A DNA stretch of 11,020 nt from an uncultured Microcaldota archaeon (GCA_903923795.1 CAIXYX010000065.1:1-11020); one strand, 5' to 3'; shown: positions 1-6,554, counted from the stretch's first letter. Numbers and translations: made by a program. Notes: a model not told the origin generated them from the letters alone.

Positions 1-604
1 CCAATTCGCGCACGATGTTGCCTTTGACGCCCAAGTCGAGCATGGCGATTTTCTTGCCGACTGTCTTGCCAGCGGATTTGGGGATATAGGATTTCATTTG
101 CCCCACGGTGACTTTCTCCACAAAATCGAGTTTGGAATAATCGAGCGAGCGGGCTTTGGTGACAAGAGCGGATATGTCAGCCTCTTTCCCCTCAAACACT
201 TCGAGGGCAGACGACATCACACCATGGTTCCTGATTTTTCTTGCTAAGGCGCGCGTGTCTATGCCCGAGAGGCCGCCGACACCATTGTCGGAGAGATAAT
301 TGTCCAAATTGGTCGGAGCCTTGACATGATGGGGAGCGCCGTAATCCTCGCGCACACAAAATCCTTGCACATGTACTTTCTCGCTTTCCACCCATTCTTT
401 GTTGAGCCCGTAATTTCCGATGAGTGGATATGTCATAAGGAGGATTTGGCCTGCATAAGAGGGGTCGGTGAGCGCTTCTTGATAACCAGTCATGGAGGTG
501 TTGAAAACAAGTTCGCCGGCGCGTGAGCCGACGGCCCCTAATCCTTCCCCGAAATAGGCTGAACCGTCTGACAACACCAGCACTGCGCGTTTTTGCTTAT
601 TCAT
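1..604 (-). CDS. carA: Carbamoyl-phosphate synthase small subunit (glutaminase chain), 3' end outside window
   Basis: The first 201 residues are visible from an ATG at 604-602. The small subunit hydrolyses glutamine and passes ammonia to CarB, making carbamoyl phosphate for pyrimidine and arginine synthesis in the cytoplasm. The N-terminal domain is typical of CarA: an early GSAYFGEG stretch, FNTSMTGYQEALTDPSYAGQ, then TYPLIGNYG, and later GGLSGIDTRALARKIR followed by a short charged segment. The linker to the class I glutamine amidotransferase domain begins near residue 180 (KKIAMLDLGVKGNIVREL). The catalytic Cys and His/Glu lie beyond position 1 and cannot be checked. CarB would be expected just outside the window. 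There is no clear Shine-Dalgarno immediately before the ATG. Instead a G/C-rich hairpin ends about five bases upstream, and the nearest TATA-like box is about 75 bases upstream. Confidence 0.95.
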   Translation of the reverse strand, partial: MNKQKRAVLVLSDGSAYFGEGLGAVGSRAGELVFNTSMTGYQEALTDPSYAGQILLMTYPLIGNYGLNKEWVESEKVHVQGFCVREDYGAPHHVKAPTNLDNYLSDNGVGGLSGIDTRALARKIRNHGVMSSALEVFEGKEADISALVTKARSLDYSKLDFVEKVTVGQMKSYIPKSAGKTVGKKIAMLDLGVKGNIVREL

Positions 605-653
605 CTCAAGCCCCCACTGCTTTTGGGGGCCCTCTAAAATGAGGATAACCCAG
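605..653 (-). promoter_or_regulatory. Probable structured 5' leader of carA
   Basis: Between the carA start codon and the start site predicted from the TATA-like box there are about 49 bases with two inverted repeats. The first is CCTC/GAGG (631-634 with 641-644, six-base loop). The second is GCCCCCA/TGGGGGC (610-616 with 624-630, seven-base loop) and ends five bases before the ATG. Its G-run is the only sequence near the start that could pair with the anti-Shine-Dalgarno, so the hairpin could hide the ribosome site. Other first-in-operon genes here look leaderless, so this leader stands out. A regulatory role is inferred; no known riboswitch is recognised. Confidence 0.45.
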
Positions 654-674
654 ACTAATCCCAGTGTCGGGAAA

Positions 675-683
675 TTATAAAAA
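675..683 (-). promoter_or_regulatory. TATA-like box for carA
   Basis: The minus strand reads CTCTTTTTATAATTTCCC here. It is the best archaeal TATA-like element between the upstream gene and carA. A start about 26 bases downstream would fall near 653. It lies downstream of the T-rich terminator of the preceding gene, so carA is probably transcribed separately. Confidence 0.5.
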
Positions 684-703
684 GAGGCCAGTCGCCACGA
701 CGG

Positions 704-735
704 AGAAAAAATGGGGAAAAATACACGAAAAATCT
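704..735 (-). terminator. T-rich terminator after the 209-aa gene
   Basis: Reading on the minus strand after the stop at 757, the region has three T-runs, including ATTTTTCCCC and CATTTTTTCTCC. Archaeal RNA polymerase terminates at oligo-T tracts without needing a hairpin. The tracts lie between the upstream gene and the carA promoter, where a terminator is expected. Confidence 0.5.
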
Positions 736-756
736 ATTCTTTACAGCTGCACTGGT

Positions 757-1386
757 TTATTCCTTGCAGCAATCGAGCGCCTTTGACACGAAATTCGCCA
801 GCCCGCCCATGAGGCCACCCTTCTTGCCGTCTGCGGAGGAAGATGATGCGGAGAGGCCAGAGGAGGACAACGGCTTGCCGGATGAGAATGGGTCGTTGGA
901 TGCGGCGGCGTAGCTGCGCAAATCATCCTTCTCCTTTGCTTTGCCGCCCAAGCCCATGCTGTCGCGAAGCTTCGGGTCGCGCGAGGCAAGATTGAGCCCC
1001 CAGAAAAGCGAGTAGAGCCTATACGCTTTGTCAAAACTGTCTTTGGCCGTCTCCTTGTCGCCTTTTGTCAAGGCCTTTGTGCCGACCTCGATTAAGCGCA
1101 TTGACGATGCAAGCAAATGTTTCGAGATGCACCAGACTTCGCCCTCGTATTCCACAACAATTCTCTTGAGCAGTTGCTTGCGCATCTCGCGCACCTCGTT
1201 GAGTAATTCGAGGTAGGTGTCGCGGCCGGTTTTCTGGTGCGTGAAGTAGAGATGCTCCTCGATGCTGATGAGGTTCATGATGCCGATGGACAAGTCCTCG
1301 TCAGATGAGAGGTCGAGCTTCTTCTCTTTCGTGGCGGCCTCGACTTTTGAGAGCAGTCTTTTCACGTCTTCCTCGTTTGCTGCCAT
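757..1386 (-). CDS. Conserved-looking helical protein of unknown function (209 aa)
   Basis: The start is set by a strong Shine-Dalgarno, GAGGTGAT (1391-1398), four bases before the ATG at 1386-1384. A longer reading from a GTG would start inside that ribosome site. Residues 1-150 are predicted helical and charged, with signature-like stretches EEHLYFTHQKTGRDTYLELL, GEVWCISKHLLASSMRL and FDKAYRLYSLFWGLNLASRD. These look like a conserved domain; I have a faint impression of similar hypothetical proteins in DPANN archaea but cannot name a family. Residues 155-195 are Ser/Ala/Gly-rich and probably disordered. The tail GGLMGGLANFVSKALDCCKE could be a short amphipathic helix, and it ends in a CC pair. 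There is no signal peptide or obvious transmembrane helix. It follows the CPVC membrane protein by 34 bases, so cotranscription is likely. No function is assigned. Confidence 0.8.
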   Translation of the reverse strand: MAANEEDVKRLLSKVEAATKEKKLDLSSDEDLSIGIMNLISIEEHLYFTHQKTGRDTYLELLNEVREMRKQLLKRIVVEYEGEVWCISKHLLASSMRLIEVGTKALTKGDKETAKDSFDKAYRLYSLFWGLNLASRDPKLRDSMGLGGKAKEKDDLRSYAAASNDPFSSGKPLSSSGLSASSSSADGKKGGLMGGLANFVSKALDCCKE

Positions 1387-1390
1387 TAAT

Positions 1391-1398
1391 ATCACCTC
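1391..1398 (-). promoter_or_regulatory. Shine-Dalgarno GAGGTGAT
   Basis: A near-perfect complement of the archaeal 16S rRNA 3' end, four bases before the ATG at 1386. It decides the start of the 209-aa gene and marks the gene as internal to an operon. Confidence 0.85.
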
Positions 1399-1420
1399 GA
1401 TGATTTGCTTCGCTTATCGC

Positions 1421-1939
1421 TTAGACCAATTGGAGGGCCAGATGCGCGATTATGCTGGCCACTATCAGGAGTACGACGGGCACGATGACTTTCTGGTAGA
1501 TGATAAACTGCTTGCAGCCGTTCATGCAGCGCAGGCGGCGGTCGATGAAGATGCCCAAGAGGAAGAGGAATGTGCCGATGGCCATGCCCAGGAGCATGCG
1601 GTCGATGCCGAACACCGTGTTGTTGGCCATGCCGATGATGTTGAGAGGCCAGGCAAGCGGGACGACCATGAGCCCGTAGATGGCGATAAAGCAGATGAGA
1701 GTGCGGTGCGGGAAGTTGATGCTGCGCTTCTTCAATTCATCGAGGAGCCAGAAAACGCTCGAGAGGACGAGCGCGCCATACCAGATGCCGGTGAGCACAT
1801 CATCGATGCCCCAGGCGCGCAATATGGTGACTCCGGCCGCAACGGCTATGGTGCAGACAGGGCAGACGGCCGAGATGCCCGAGATTAGCGCGAGGAGGGA
1901 GAGGGAGAATAATGCGAGTGGATTCGGTGAGCGGGCCAT
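1421..1939 (-). CDS. Polytopic membrane protein with extracytoplasmic CPVC motif, probable thiol-redox partner (172 aa)
   Basis: Five hydrophobic helices are visible at roughly residues 8-25, 48-66, 80-98, 112-132 and 148-170. By the positive-inside rule (Arg3; DELKKR at 67-72; DRRLRC at 133-138) the CPVC motif at residues 26-29 lies at the outer end of helix 1. It is followed by a short hydrophobic stretch that may re-enter the membrane. A second cysteine pair, CMNGC at 138-142, is predicted on the cytoplasmic side. One CxxC outside and a Cys pair inside would suit a protein that passes electrons across the membrane to or from the CPHC thioredoxin-fold protein encoded 46 bases upstream. The cysteine placement matches neither DsbB nor VKOR, nor the CcdA/DsbD core, so this is a functional inference. 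The start has a weak AGGT-type ribosome site (AGGTTATC, five bases upstream). Confidence 0.8.
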   Translation of the reverse strand: MARSPNPLALFSLSLLALISGISAVCPVCTIAVAAGVTILRAWGIDDVLTGIWYGALVLSSVFWLLDELKKRSINFPHRTLICFIAIYGLMVVPLAWPLNIIGMANNTVFGIDRMLLGMAIGTFLFLLGIFIDRRLRCMNGCKQFIIYQKVIVPVVLLIVASIIAHLALQLV

Positions 1940-1985
1940 AGCGATAACCTGGGGCGGATGCCTGGGATTATGGATCTCTCATTGT

Positions 1986-2351
1986 TTATTGTTTCGCGCC
2001 GATGCGCGAATTGAGGAAGCGGATTGCGTCGTCCTGGCCGATGTAGCAGGTGCTGTTGAAATACAGCAGAGGCACCTGCGAATCGCCGGTCTGCCCGCAT
2101 TTTGTCCACACGCCGCGCAATGTGGCGGCGTTGTCGGAGTTGTTGAACACTTCGCGGTAGTCGAGCTTGAGTGTGGCGTTGAGGTTGTTGTTGTCGATGA
2201 ATGTCTCCACGATTTTGCAGTGGGGGCAGACATTGCCATAGTAGAAGACGATGACTTCGGACTGCCTCTGATTGACTGCCGAGTAGAGCATGACGATGGC
2301 CGCGATGGCTACGAGGAGGAAAACGCCTATGGCGATATGCACGGTTTTCAT
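1986..2351 (-). CDS. Membrane-anchored thioredoxin-fold protein, CPHC active site (121 aa)
   Basis: A single N-terminal membrane helix (residues 4-23) is followed by a small thioredoxin-like domain facing outside. The first strand, SEVIVFYYG, leads into VCPHCKIVE (active-site cysteines 42 and 45; CPHC is also the motif of bacterial DsbA). The cis-proline loop is seen as QVPLLYF, followed by NSTCYIGQDDAIRFLN. Two more cysteines (in WTKCGQ and STCYIG) may form a structural disulfide. The likely role is oxidation or isomerisation of disulfides in exported proteins, with the adjacent CPVC membrane protein as partner. An ATG at 2360 would add three residues. I chose 2351 because the TATA-like box at 2374-2381 is centred about 26 bases upstream of it, as expected for a leaderless message, and only about 17 bases from 2360. 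Confidence 0.87.
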   Translation of the reverse strand: MKTVHIAIGVFLLVAIAAIVMLYSAVNQRQSEVIVFYYGNVCPHCKIVETFIDNNNLNATLKLDYREVFNNSDNAATLRGVWTKCGQTGDSQVPLLYFNSTCYIGQDDAIRFLNSRIGAKQ

Positions 2352-2373
2352 GATAGACATCTGTTCCGCAACG

Positions 2374-2381
2374 AATATAAA
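2374..2381 (-). promoter_or_regulatory. TATA-like box for the CPHC thioredoxin-fold gene
   Basis: The minus strand reads CTTTATATTCG in the 48-base gap after the TPR-like gene. Its spacing to the ATG at 2351 fits a leaderless transcript. The redox pair may therefore have its own promoter even though all genes here run the same way. Confidence 0.5.
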
Positions 2382-2399
2382 GAAATGAGGGCGGTTCGG

Positions 2400-2696
2400 T
2401 TAGCCCGGGTAATCCGTCTGGAAATTGGCCTGCAAATCTTCCCATGTGGTCTGCGACTTCTCCTCTTCGAGCTTTTGGCGGCAGCGTTTGGCATCGTCAG
2501 GTTTTGCGAGCTTTTCGTAGAGAATGGCTGCCGATTCCCATGCGCCGCCGGATTCGAACGCATTGGCGGCCTTGTCGGGCATGCCCAACTTTTCATAGAT
2601 TCCGGCCGCCTTGACGAAAAGCTTCTTGCCCTCGAGGGCCTGTGCTTTCGCCAGCAATTCGGCATTGCCGGGAGAGGGCGGAGCGTTTTCGGCCAT
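2400..2696 (-). CDS. Small TPR/SNAP-like alpha-solenoid protein (98 aa)
   Basis: This short soluble protein is made of paired helices. After a Pro/Asn-rich start (residues 1-12) come repeating units with the TPR-like pattern of small residue, aromatic and Ala: FVKAAGIYEKLGMPDKAANA (27-46), then WESAAILYEKLAKPDDAKRC (53-72), then a charged helix and the tail QANFQTDYPG. Such units bind other proteins; no partner is evident. The frame stays open far upstream, into the diphosphomevalonate-decarboxylase-family gene on the other strand, but the TPR pattern begins only after the ATG at 2696. A TATA-like AT-box is centred about 27 bases upstream of that ATG, so leaderless initiation there is the best reading. 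It is divergent from the decarboxylase gene, with a 51-base gap. Confidence 0.75.
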   Translation of the reverse strand: MAENAPPSPGNAELLAKAQALEGKKLFVKAAGIYEKLGMPDKAANAFESGGAWESAAILYEKLAKPDDAKRCRQKLEEEKSQTTWEDLQANFQTDYPG

Positions 2697-2719
2697 ATTA
2701 CCAGCAACACACCACACGC

Positions 2720-2728
2720 TTTTATTTC
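2720..2728. promoter_or_regulatory. Shared AT-rich promoter box between divergent genes
   Basis: The 51-base gap between the TPR-like gene (minus) and the decarboxylase-family gene (plus) has one strong AT-rich block, TTTTATTTCC on the plus strand and GGAAATAAAA on the minus. Its centre lies about 24 bases from the plus-strand ATG at 2748 and about 27 from the minus-strand ATG at 2696. One box could thus serve leaderless transcripts in both directions. Confidence 0.45.
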
Positions 2729-2747
2729 CCCGCCCTATAGCCAACGC

Positions 2748-3827
2748 ATGCAGATTATGTCTTCGGCGGCAGCGGCCCCCAACATCGCGCTCGTGAAATA
2801 CTGGGGCAAGCGGGATGACTTGCGCAAACTGCCGATTAACGACAGCGTTTCGATAACGCTGGATGAGAGAGAGCTTTGCAGCACGACCACGCTTGTGCTC
2901 GGCGGAAAAATCAAGCATGACATTTTCATCCTCAATGGAAAAAGAGGGCCTGATGCGCACATATCCGAAGCGCTCATGCTGATTCGAAAAAGACTTGGCA
3001 AAAAATACCCGCTGATTCGAAAACCCGTGCTTCTTATCTCGCAAAACAATTTCCCAACTGCCGCAGGCATTGCTTCTTCGGCCTCGGGTTTCGCGGCATT
3101 GGCGCAGGCGGTTGCGGGCGCATTCGGCATTGTCGACAAGCGCGAGATTAGCATCTTGGCTCGGTTGGGTTCGGGCTCGGCCTCGCGCTCGGTGTTCGGA
3201 GGCTATGCGCGGTGGAGGATGGGCAAGCGGGCGGACGGCGAAGACTCATTCGCCGTGCAGATTTCGCCGCGCGCGCATTGGCCCGAGCTTGTGGATGTCA
3301 TTGTCATCAGTGATGTTGAGAAAAAAAAGGTGAGTTCGAAGGCGGGGATGGAGAGGACTTTGAAGACATCGGAATTGTGCCATTGCCGCCAAGAACATAT
3401 CGGGGAGGCGGTGGAGGATGTGACTCGCGCGATTCGAAAAAAAGATTTCGAGGCTCTCGCATTTTCCACAATGCGTGATTCGAACGCGATGCACGCGACA
3501 ATGCTCGATTCGTGGCCGCCGATAATTTACATGAATGACGTGTCGAGGGAAGTTGTGGCCGCCATTCACGCATATAATGAGCGGGCGGGCTCGCTTCGCG
3601 CTGCTTACACATTTGATGCTGGCCCGAACGCGCATATAATCACGAAAAGAAAAGAGGCCGGCAAAATCGTGCGCTTGCTACAAAAAATAAAAGGCGTGAA
3701 GAAGATTATTGTTTCCGGAGTCGGCGATGGGCCGAAGCAGATTAAGACGCCGAAAAAAACAGAATTGCTCGTCGAGCGGATTTTAGGCAAACAGGATTTG
3801 GGAGATATGATTTTAGGCGATTGTTAG
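2748..3827 (+). CDS. mvaD: Diphosphomevalonate decarboxylase family protein (GHMP superfamily), substrate uncertain (359 aa)
   Basis: Family members phosphorylate the 3-hydroxyl of a mevalonate compound with ATP and usually then decarboxylate it. The classical enzyme makes isopentenyl diphosphate; archaeal relatives act on mevalonate 5-phosphate or mevalonate. Hallmarks are intact: APNIALVKYWGKRD (10-23), LPINDSVSITL (28-38), the ATP loop FPTAAGIASSASGFAAL (102-118), GSGSASRSVFGG (141-152, Arg147 matching the conserved substrate-binding Arg), VSSKAGMERT, MRDSNAMHATMLDSWPPI, and YTFDAGPNA with the predicted catalytic Asp290. Length fits the family (about 320-400). The start at 2748 lies about 24 bases after an AT-rich box, suiting a leaderless message; the ATG at 2757 is an alternative. 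The frame is open far upstream, but that stretch lies antisense to real genes. The 3' end overlaps the convergent aconitase X small-subunit gene by 15 bases. Family assignment is firm; substrate is open. Confidence 0.9.
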   Translation: MQIMSSAAAAPNIALVKYWGKRDDLRKLPINDSVSITLDERELCSTTTLVLGGKIKHDIFILNGKRGPDAHISEALMLIRKRLGKKYPLIRKPVLLISQNNFPTAAGIASSASGFAALAQAVAGAFGIVDKREISILARLGSGSASRSVFGGYARWRMGKRADGEDSFAVQISPRAHWPELVDVIVISDVEKKKVSSKAGMERTLKTSELCHCRQEHIGEAVEDVTRAIRKKDFEALAFSTMRDSNAMHATMLDSWPPIIYMNDVSREVVAAIHAYNERAGSLRAAYTFDAGPNAHIITKRKEAGKIVRLLQKIKGVKKIIVSGVGDGPKQIKTPKKTELLVERILGKQDLGDMILGDC

Positions 3828-4223
3828 AGTGCCTTTGTCTCCATCAACCTTGACCACCATCCCATCTTTCAAAACTGCGAACGGGTCTTTCTCCAGTTTG
3901 TCAATCATCGGGATTTTCGAAATTATCGCACCAACAACAATAATCGTCTCGGCCTCGAGATTTATCATGGCGGCCGGAGCATGGCCATTTTTGGCGAGCT
4001 GCAAAAGCACATATGAGCCGACTGTCGAGCCTTTCCCTTGAGGAAAGACGAGCACTTTGCCGGTGATGTCTTTGCCCTCGATGGCGTGTTTGGGGGCAAC
4101 GCAGATGCCGGTCTTCGGGTCGATGTCACCCAAAAATGAGATGGCATCTTTGCAGATTAGAACTTCACCGCTTCCAATGCCGCGCGAGATTGAGCGTCCG
4201 TTGATGATTTTGTTAGTAATCAT
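3813..4223 (-). CDS. Aconitase X small subunit: phosphomevalonate dehydratase small subunit (136 aa)
   Basis: This is the DUF126-type swivelling domain of aconitase X. It pairs with the large subunit encoded just upstream to dehydrate mevalonate 5-phosphate to trans-anhydromevalonate 5-phosphate in the archaeal mevalonate pathway. Visible features are NGRSISRGIGSGEVLICKDA near the N-terminus, GDIDPKTGICVAPKHAIEGK, the strongly conserved VLVFPQGKGSTVGSYVL (residues 58-74) and NGHAPAAMINLEAETIIVVGAI, where GKGST and the Pro-Ala-Ala segment help form the active site. Length is normal for the family (about 130-140). The start is backed by GAGGCGAT (4228-4235) four bases upstream. The gap to the large-subunit stop is 15 bases. 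The neighbouring UbiD, UbiX and IPK genes support the mevalonate role over the proline-related function of some bacterial aconitase X enzymes. Confidence 0.93.
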   Translation of the reverse strand: MITNKIINGRSISRGIGSGEVLICKDAISFLGDIDPKTGICVAPKHAIEGKDITGKVLVFPQGKGSTVGSYVLLQLAKNGHAPAAMINLEAETIIVVGAIISKIPMIDKLEKDPFAVLKDGMVVKVDGDKGTLTIA

Positions 4224-4227
4224 GTAT

Positions 4228-4235
4228 ATCGCCTC
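4228..4235 (-). promoter_or_regulatory. Shine-Dalgarno GAGGCGAT
   Basis: One mismatch from GAGGTGAT, four bases before the small-subunit ATG at 4223. This is the same spacing as at the 209-aa gene, so it fixes the start and marks an internal operon gene. Confidence 0.75.
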
Positions 4236-4238
4236 TAC

Positions 4239-5420
4239 TTAGCGCGTGATGATATCATCTATGTCACCATACACGACCTTCTGCTGCTGCATGCTGGCGA
4301 GATATTTGCCGGCCTTGCCGGAATTCGTGGCCGTGCAGGTGAAACCCATCTCTTTGAGCGGGCAGACCACCATGCAGGTGTCGGCCACAACAAGGCCGCC
4401 GGCAGCCTCGATGATGGAGGTGTAACCGGCTTTGTCGGCCTTTTGTTTTGTTTCTCTTGCGGTGCAGACCCAGAGCATATGGGCAAGTTTCTTGCCTTTG
4501 ACTTTATCGGCGACTTCCTCGATTTCGGCCAGACTCGCGTGCGGGCAGCCAATGGCGATGAGCTGCGGGGGGGCATCGGATGAATCGAGAGAGCGGCGCG
4601 TGGCGGCGAGGTCTTCTTTTGTGAATACGACTTTCTCTGCCCCCTCGACAACATTCCATTCTGGCGTGATGCCTTTTGCATTGAAGAGGGCGACCGAGCC
4701 CGAGGCGGCCATGCCTGCCCCCAATGCTTTTAGTTTGTCTTCGGTTGCTGCCGTCTTCGCCAAACCAGTGAATGCGGGATTCTTGTTTTTTGCCAATGGG
4801 CCGGCCCATGCGCCCAATGCGCCGAAGTCGGCATTTGTCTTGAGCGGAGTTTTGACCTCGACAAGAAGCTTGCACGCGCGCTTTTCGTCCAGATGATAAC
4901 CATAATTCGGGGTGAAACCGCAGATTGCTGCGGCGAGGGCGGATGGGCCGCCTTCGCGGTTTGTGCGCGCACCCAACACCGAATTGCAGAAAGAGACTGC
5001 CGAGCTCTCGGCCCATGCAACATGCTCGCCTAACTTTGGTCTTATGCCGATGTAATATGGCGTGCAGGTGCAGCTCATGGTGATGCCCATTTCGGCGAAT
5101 GCATCAAGCACAAGAATCTGCTTTTTGGCGAATTCTGCCGGCACCTTCATCTTCTGCCATTGGTCTCGGTCCATGCCGGCTGGATTGAGGAAAGTCGGCA
5201 CGCGAACCTTTGCGCCGTTCTTCACCAAATCAGACAGATATTCCAAACCGGCCTCGCCGATTGTTTTGTAAGACACACCGGCAATCTGTGCCGAGGTGAC
5301 GGGCACCATGTCTTTGGCGCCGTAAATCTTGCCAAGGGCGATCAAGATTTCCATGCTCTGGCGCACGGCTTCGCCATTCTCGCCATTTAGCATTTTCTGC
5401 TGGATGGAAGTCAGTTTCAT
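4239..5420 (-). CDS. Aconitase X large subunit: phosphomevalonate dehydratase large subunit (393 aa)
   Basis: This is the catalytic subunit, related to aconitase and carrying an iron-sulfur cluster; it removes water from mevalonate 5-phosphate together with the small subunit. Recognisable blocks are LTSIQQKMLNGENGEA at the N-terminus, VPTFLNPAGMD (74-84), SCTCTPYYIGIRPKLGEHVAWAESSA split around Cys117/Cys119, GARTNREGGPSALAAAICG (150-168), IGCPHAS (Cys292) and ADTCMVVCP (Cys349, Cys353). The Cys in CTCTPY, in GCPH and in DTC are the expected cluster ligands. Two in-frame ATGs compete. I chose 5420 because GGTGA (5427-5431) lies six bases before it and only zero bases before the ATG at 5426, and because family members begin M-x-L-T. 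The Shine-Dalgarno includes the stop codon of the upstream unknown gene, which suggests translational coupling. Confidence 0.94.
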   Translation of the reverse strand: MKLTSIQQKMLNGENGEAVRQSMEILIALGKIYGAKDMVPVTSAQIAGVSYKTIGEAGLEYLSDLVKNGAKVRVPTFLNPAGMDRDQWQKMKVPAEFAKKQILVLDAFAEMGITMSCTCTPYYIGIRPKLGEHVAWAESSAVSFCNSVLGARTNREGGPSALAAAICGFTPNYGYHLDEKRACKLLVEVKTPLKTNADFGALGAWAGPLAKNKNPAFTGLAKTAATEDKLKALGAGMAASGSVALFNAKGITPEWNVVEGAEKVVFTKEDLAATRRSLDSSDAPPQLIAIGCPHASLAEIEEVADKVKGKKLAHMLWVCTARETKQKADKAGYTSIIEAAGGLVVADTCMVVCPLKEMGFTCTATNSGKAGKYLASMQQQKVVYGDIDDIITR

Positions 5421-5426
5421 CAACAT

Positions 5427-5431
5427 TCACC
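5427..5431 (-). promoter_or_regulatory. Shine-Dalgarno GGTGA overlapping the upstream stop
   Basis: GGTGA is six bases before the ATG at 5420 and contains the TGA stop of orf359 (5427-5429). It decides between the two candidate starts of the aconitase X large subunit and ties its translation to orf359. Confidence 0.6.
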
Positions 5432-6506
5432 GTTCGTTCTGTTGGCGTTCGGCCAATCCGTCGCCAGATTTTTCACTTGCAACCATTTTTTTGAGCGGGA
5501 AATCGATTCTCCAGATATAGAATGACGAGCCGTCTTTGTCCGGAGCACCCAGCGAATAGAAGACATACTCCGCCAGATTGTGATAATCCGCCTTCGGCTC
5601 CGAATAACCGTTTGTGGTGCTCACCACCAAAGGAGCCCTTGTGAATTCCTCGATAGAAAGCCGCAGGTCTTTCAGATCCTGCTCGATTGAACTGGTTGTG
5701 GATGCGAAGGCTTGCGGATTTCTCAAATTGATGCAAGCTTGCCACATGCCGTCAAGGAGAAGCTTGGTCGCCGGGTCCGTGTTGTAGATGACATGGCCAG
5801 GTGTCAATAACCCCCCATCCTCCTCTTTTTTGTATGCTTCGAGCTCCTTGAACATAACCCTCAAGAACTTGAGATTTCGCGCGATGTTCAAAGGCTGATC
5901 CGCCAAAGCCTCATCGATAGATTTCTTTAGAAGAGGCCGGAGAATGTATTTCTGATAATACTCTTCCAGAGGTTCGCCGGAATTCGGCATTTTGACATTT
6001 TGGAGGGAGAATGGGGGCATGTCCCCCTCACGGGCAGGTTTGAATCCTTTTTCATAAGACCAGAATTTGCCCGAAAGCTCGTTTAGGAGATAAAATGTCT
6101 GGCTCAATTCAAATGGTTCGGTCTGAAAGCCGGCAAGTCTGTCAGAGATTATCTGTATTTGCAAAAGCGCAGGAGTCAAATCTATCTGCTCCTTGTTGTT
6201 CTTGTTGTGGACCACGCTGTCGGCCACGATGTCGAACATTGCATTCAATGCCTGAAGATGGGCAGAGAGATTCTCGGGATTATTATTCAAGGCGTGCTCG
6301 ATTGTTTGGATAGGGAGATTTAGGTCTGCTGGGTCGAGTTGATGCTGCAGGCGCGCCAAGCGGCCTTGCTGGAACATGCTCGTGCCATTTTTGTCGGCCG
6401 TGCTGATTTCAGAGATTTTGCGTTCGATGTCGGTCTTCACTTCGGCGGCTGCCCTGTCCAGGATGAACTTCCGCTCTTTTAGGGTTGTCAGCCGGAAAAC
6501 AAACAT
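5427..6506 (-). CDS. Unknown soluble helical protein in the mevalonate operon (orf359)
   Basis: I recognise no family. The 359-residue protein has no signal peptide or membrane segment and is predicted largely helical: a charged segment at 9-35, an Asn/Gln-rich linker near 36-70, long helices at 70-150, 185-225 and 240-290, then a more strand-like end with FYIWRIDFPLKKM (near 332-344) and a polar tail. It has a single cysteine (WQACINL) and no visible nucleotide-binding, metal-binding or protease motif. The ATG at 6506 is chosen because a TATA-like box (6529-6537) is centred about 27 bases upstream. Its stop overlaps the ribosome site of the aconitase X large-subunit gene, so the two are very probably cotranscribed and coupled. 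That position suggests a scaffold, assembly factor or regulator for the dehydratase, but it could also be an unrelated passenger. Confidence 0.8.
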   Translation of the reverse strand: MFVFRLTTLKERKFILDRAAAEVKTDIERKISEISTADKNGTSMFQQGRLARLQHQLDPADLNLPIQTIEHALNNNPENLSAHLQALNAMFDIVADSVVHNKNNKEQIDLTPALLQIQIISDRLAGFQTEPFELSQTFYLLNELSGKFWSYEKGFKPAREGDMPPFSLQNVKMPNSGEPLEEYYQKYILRPLLKKSIDEALADQPLNIARNLKFLRVMFKELEAYKKEEDGGLLTPGHVIYNTDPATKLLLDGMWQACINLRNPQAFASTTSSIEQDLKDLRLSIEEFTRAPLVVSTTNGYSEPKADYHNLAEYVFYSLGAPDKDGSSFYIWRIDFPLKKMVASEKSGDGLAERQQNER

Positions 6507-6528
6507 GGTTCACACTGGATGCAGGAGG

Positions 6529-6537
6529 AATAAAAAC
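6529..6537 (-). promoter_or_regulatory. TATA-like box for orf359 and the aconitase X genes
   Basis: The minus strand reads GTTTTTATTCC in the 48-base gap after the UbiD-family gene. Its spacing to the ATG at 6506 suits a leaderless start. The same T-run could also act as a terminator for the ubiX-ubiD transcript. Confidence 0.5.
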
Positions 6538-6554
6538 ACTCTCCTCGGCCCGGT

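Noticed and set aside
326..526. Plus-strand small frame over carA
   Set aside because: It is antisense to conserved CarA sequence with no start signals; the same holds for the other short frames opposite the aconitase X and UbiD-family genes.
1680..2747. In-frame open extension of the decarboxylase-family gene by 356 codons upstream
   Set aside because: It lies antisense to three genes with clear start signals and protein features, its translation is Glu/Val/Asp-rich without domain character, and the family signature begins right after the ATG at 2748.
2697..3044. N-terminal extension of the TPR-like protein
   Set aside because: The added residues are the antisense of the conserved decarboxylase N-terminus and show no TPR pattern; the promoter box fits the ATG at 2696.
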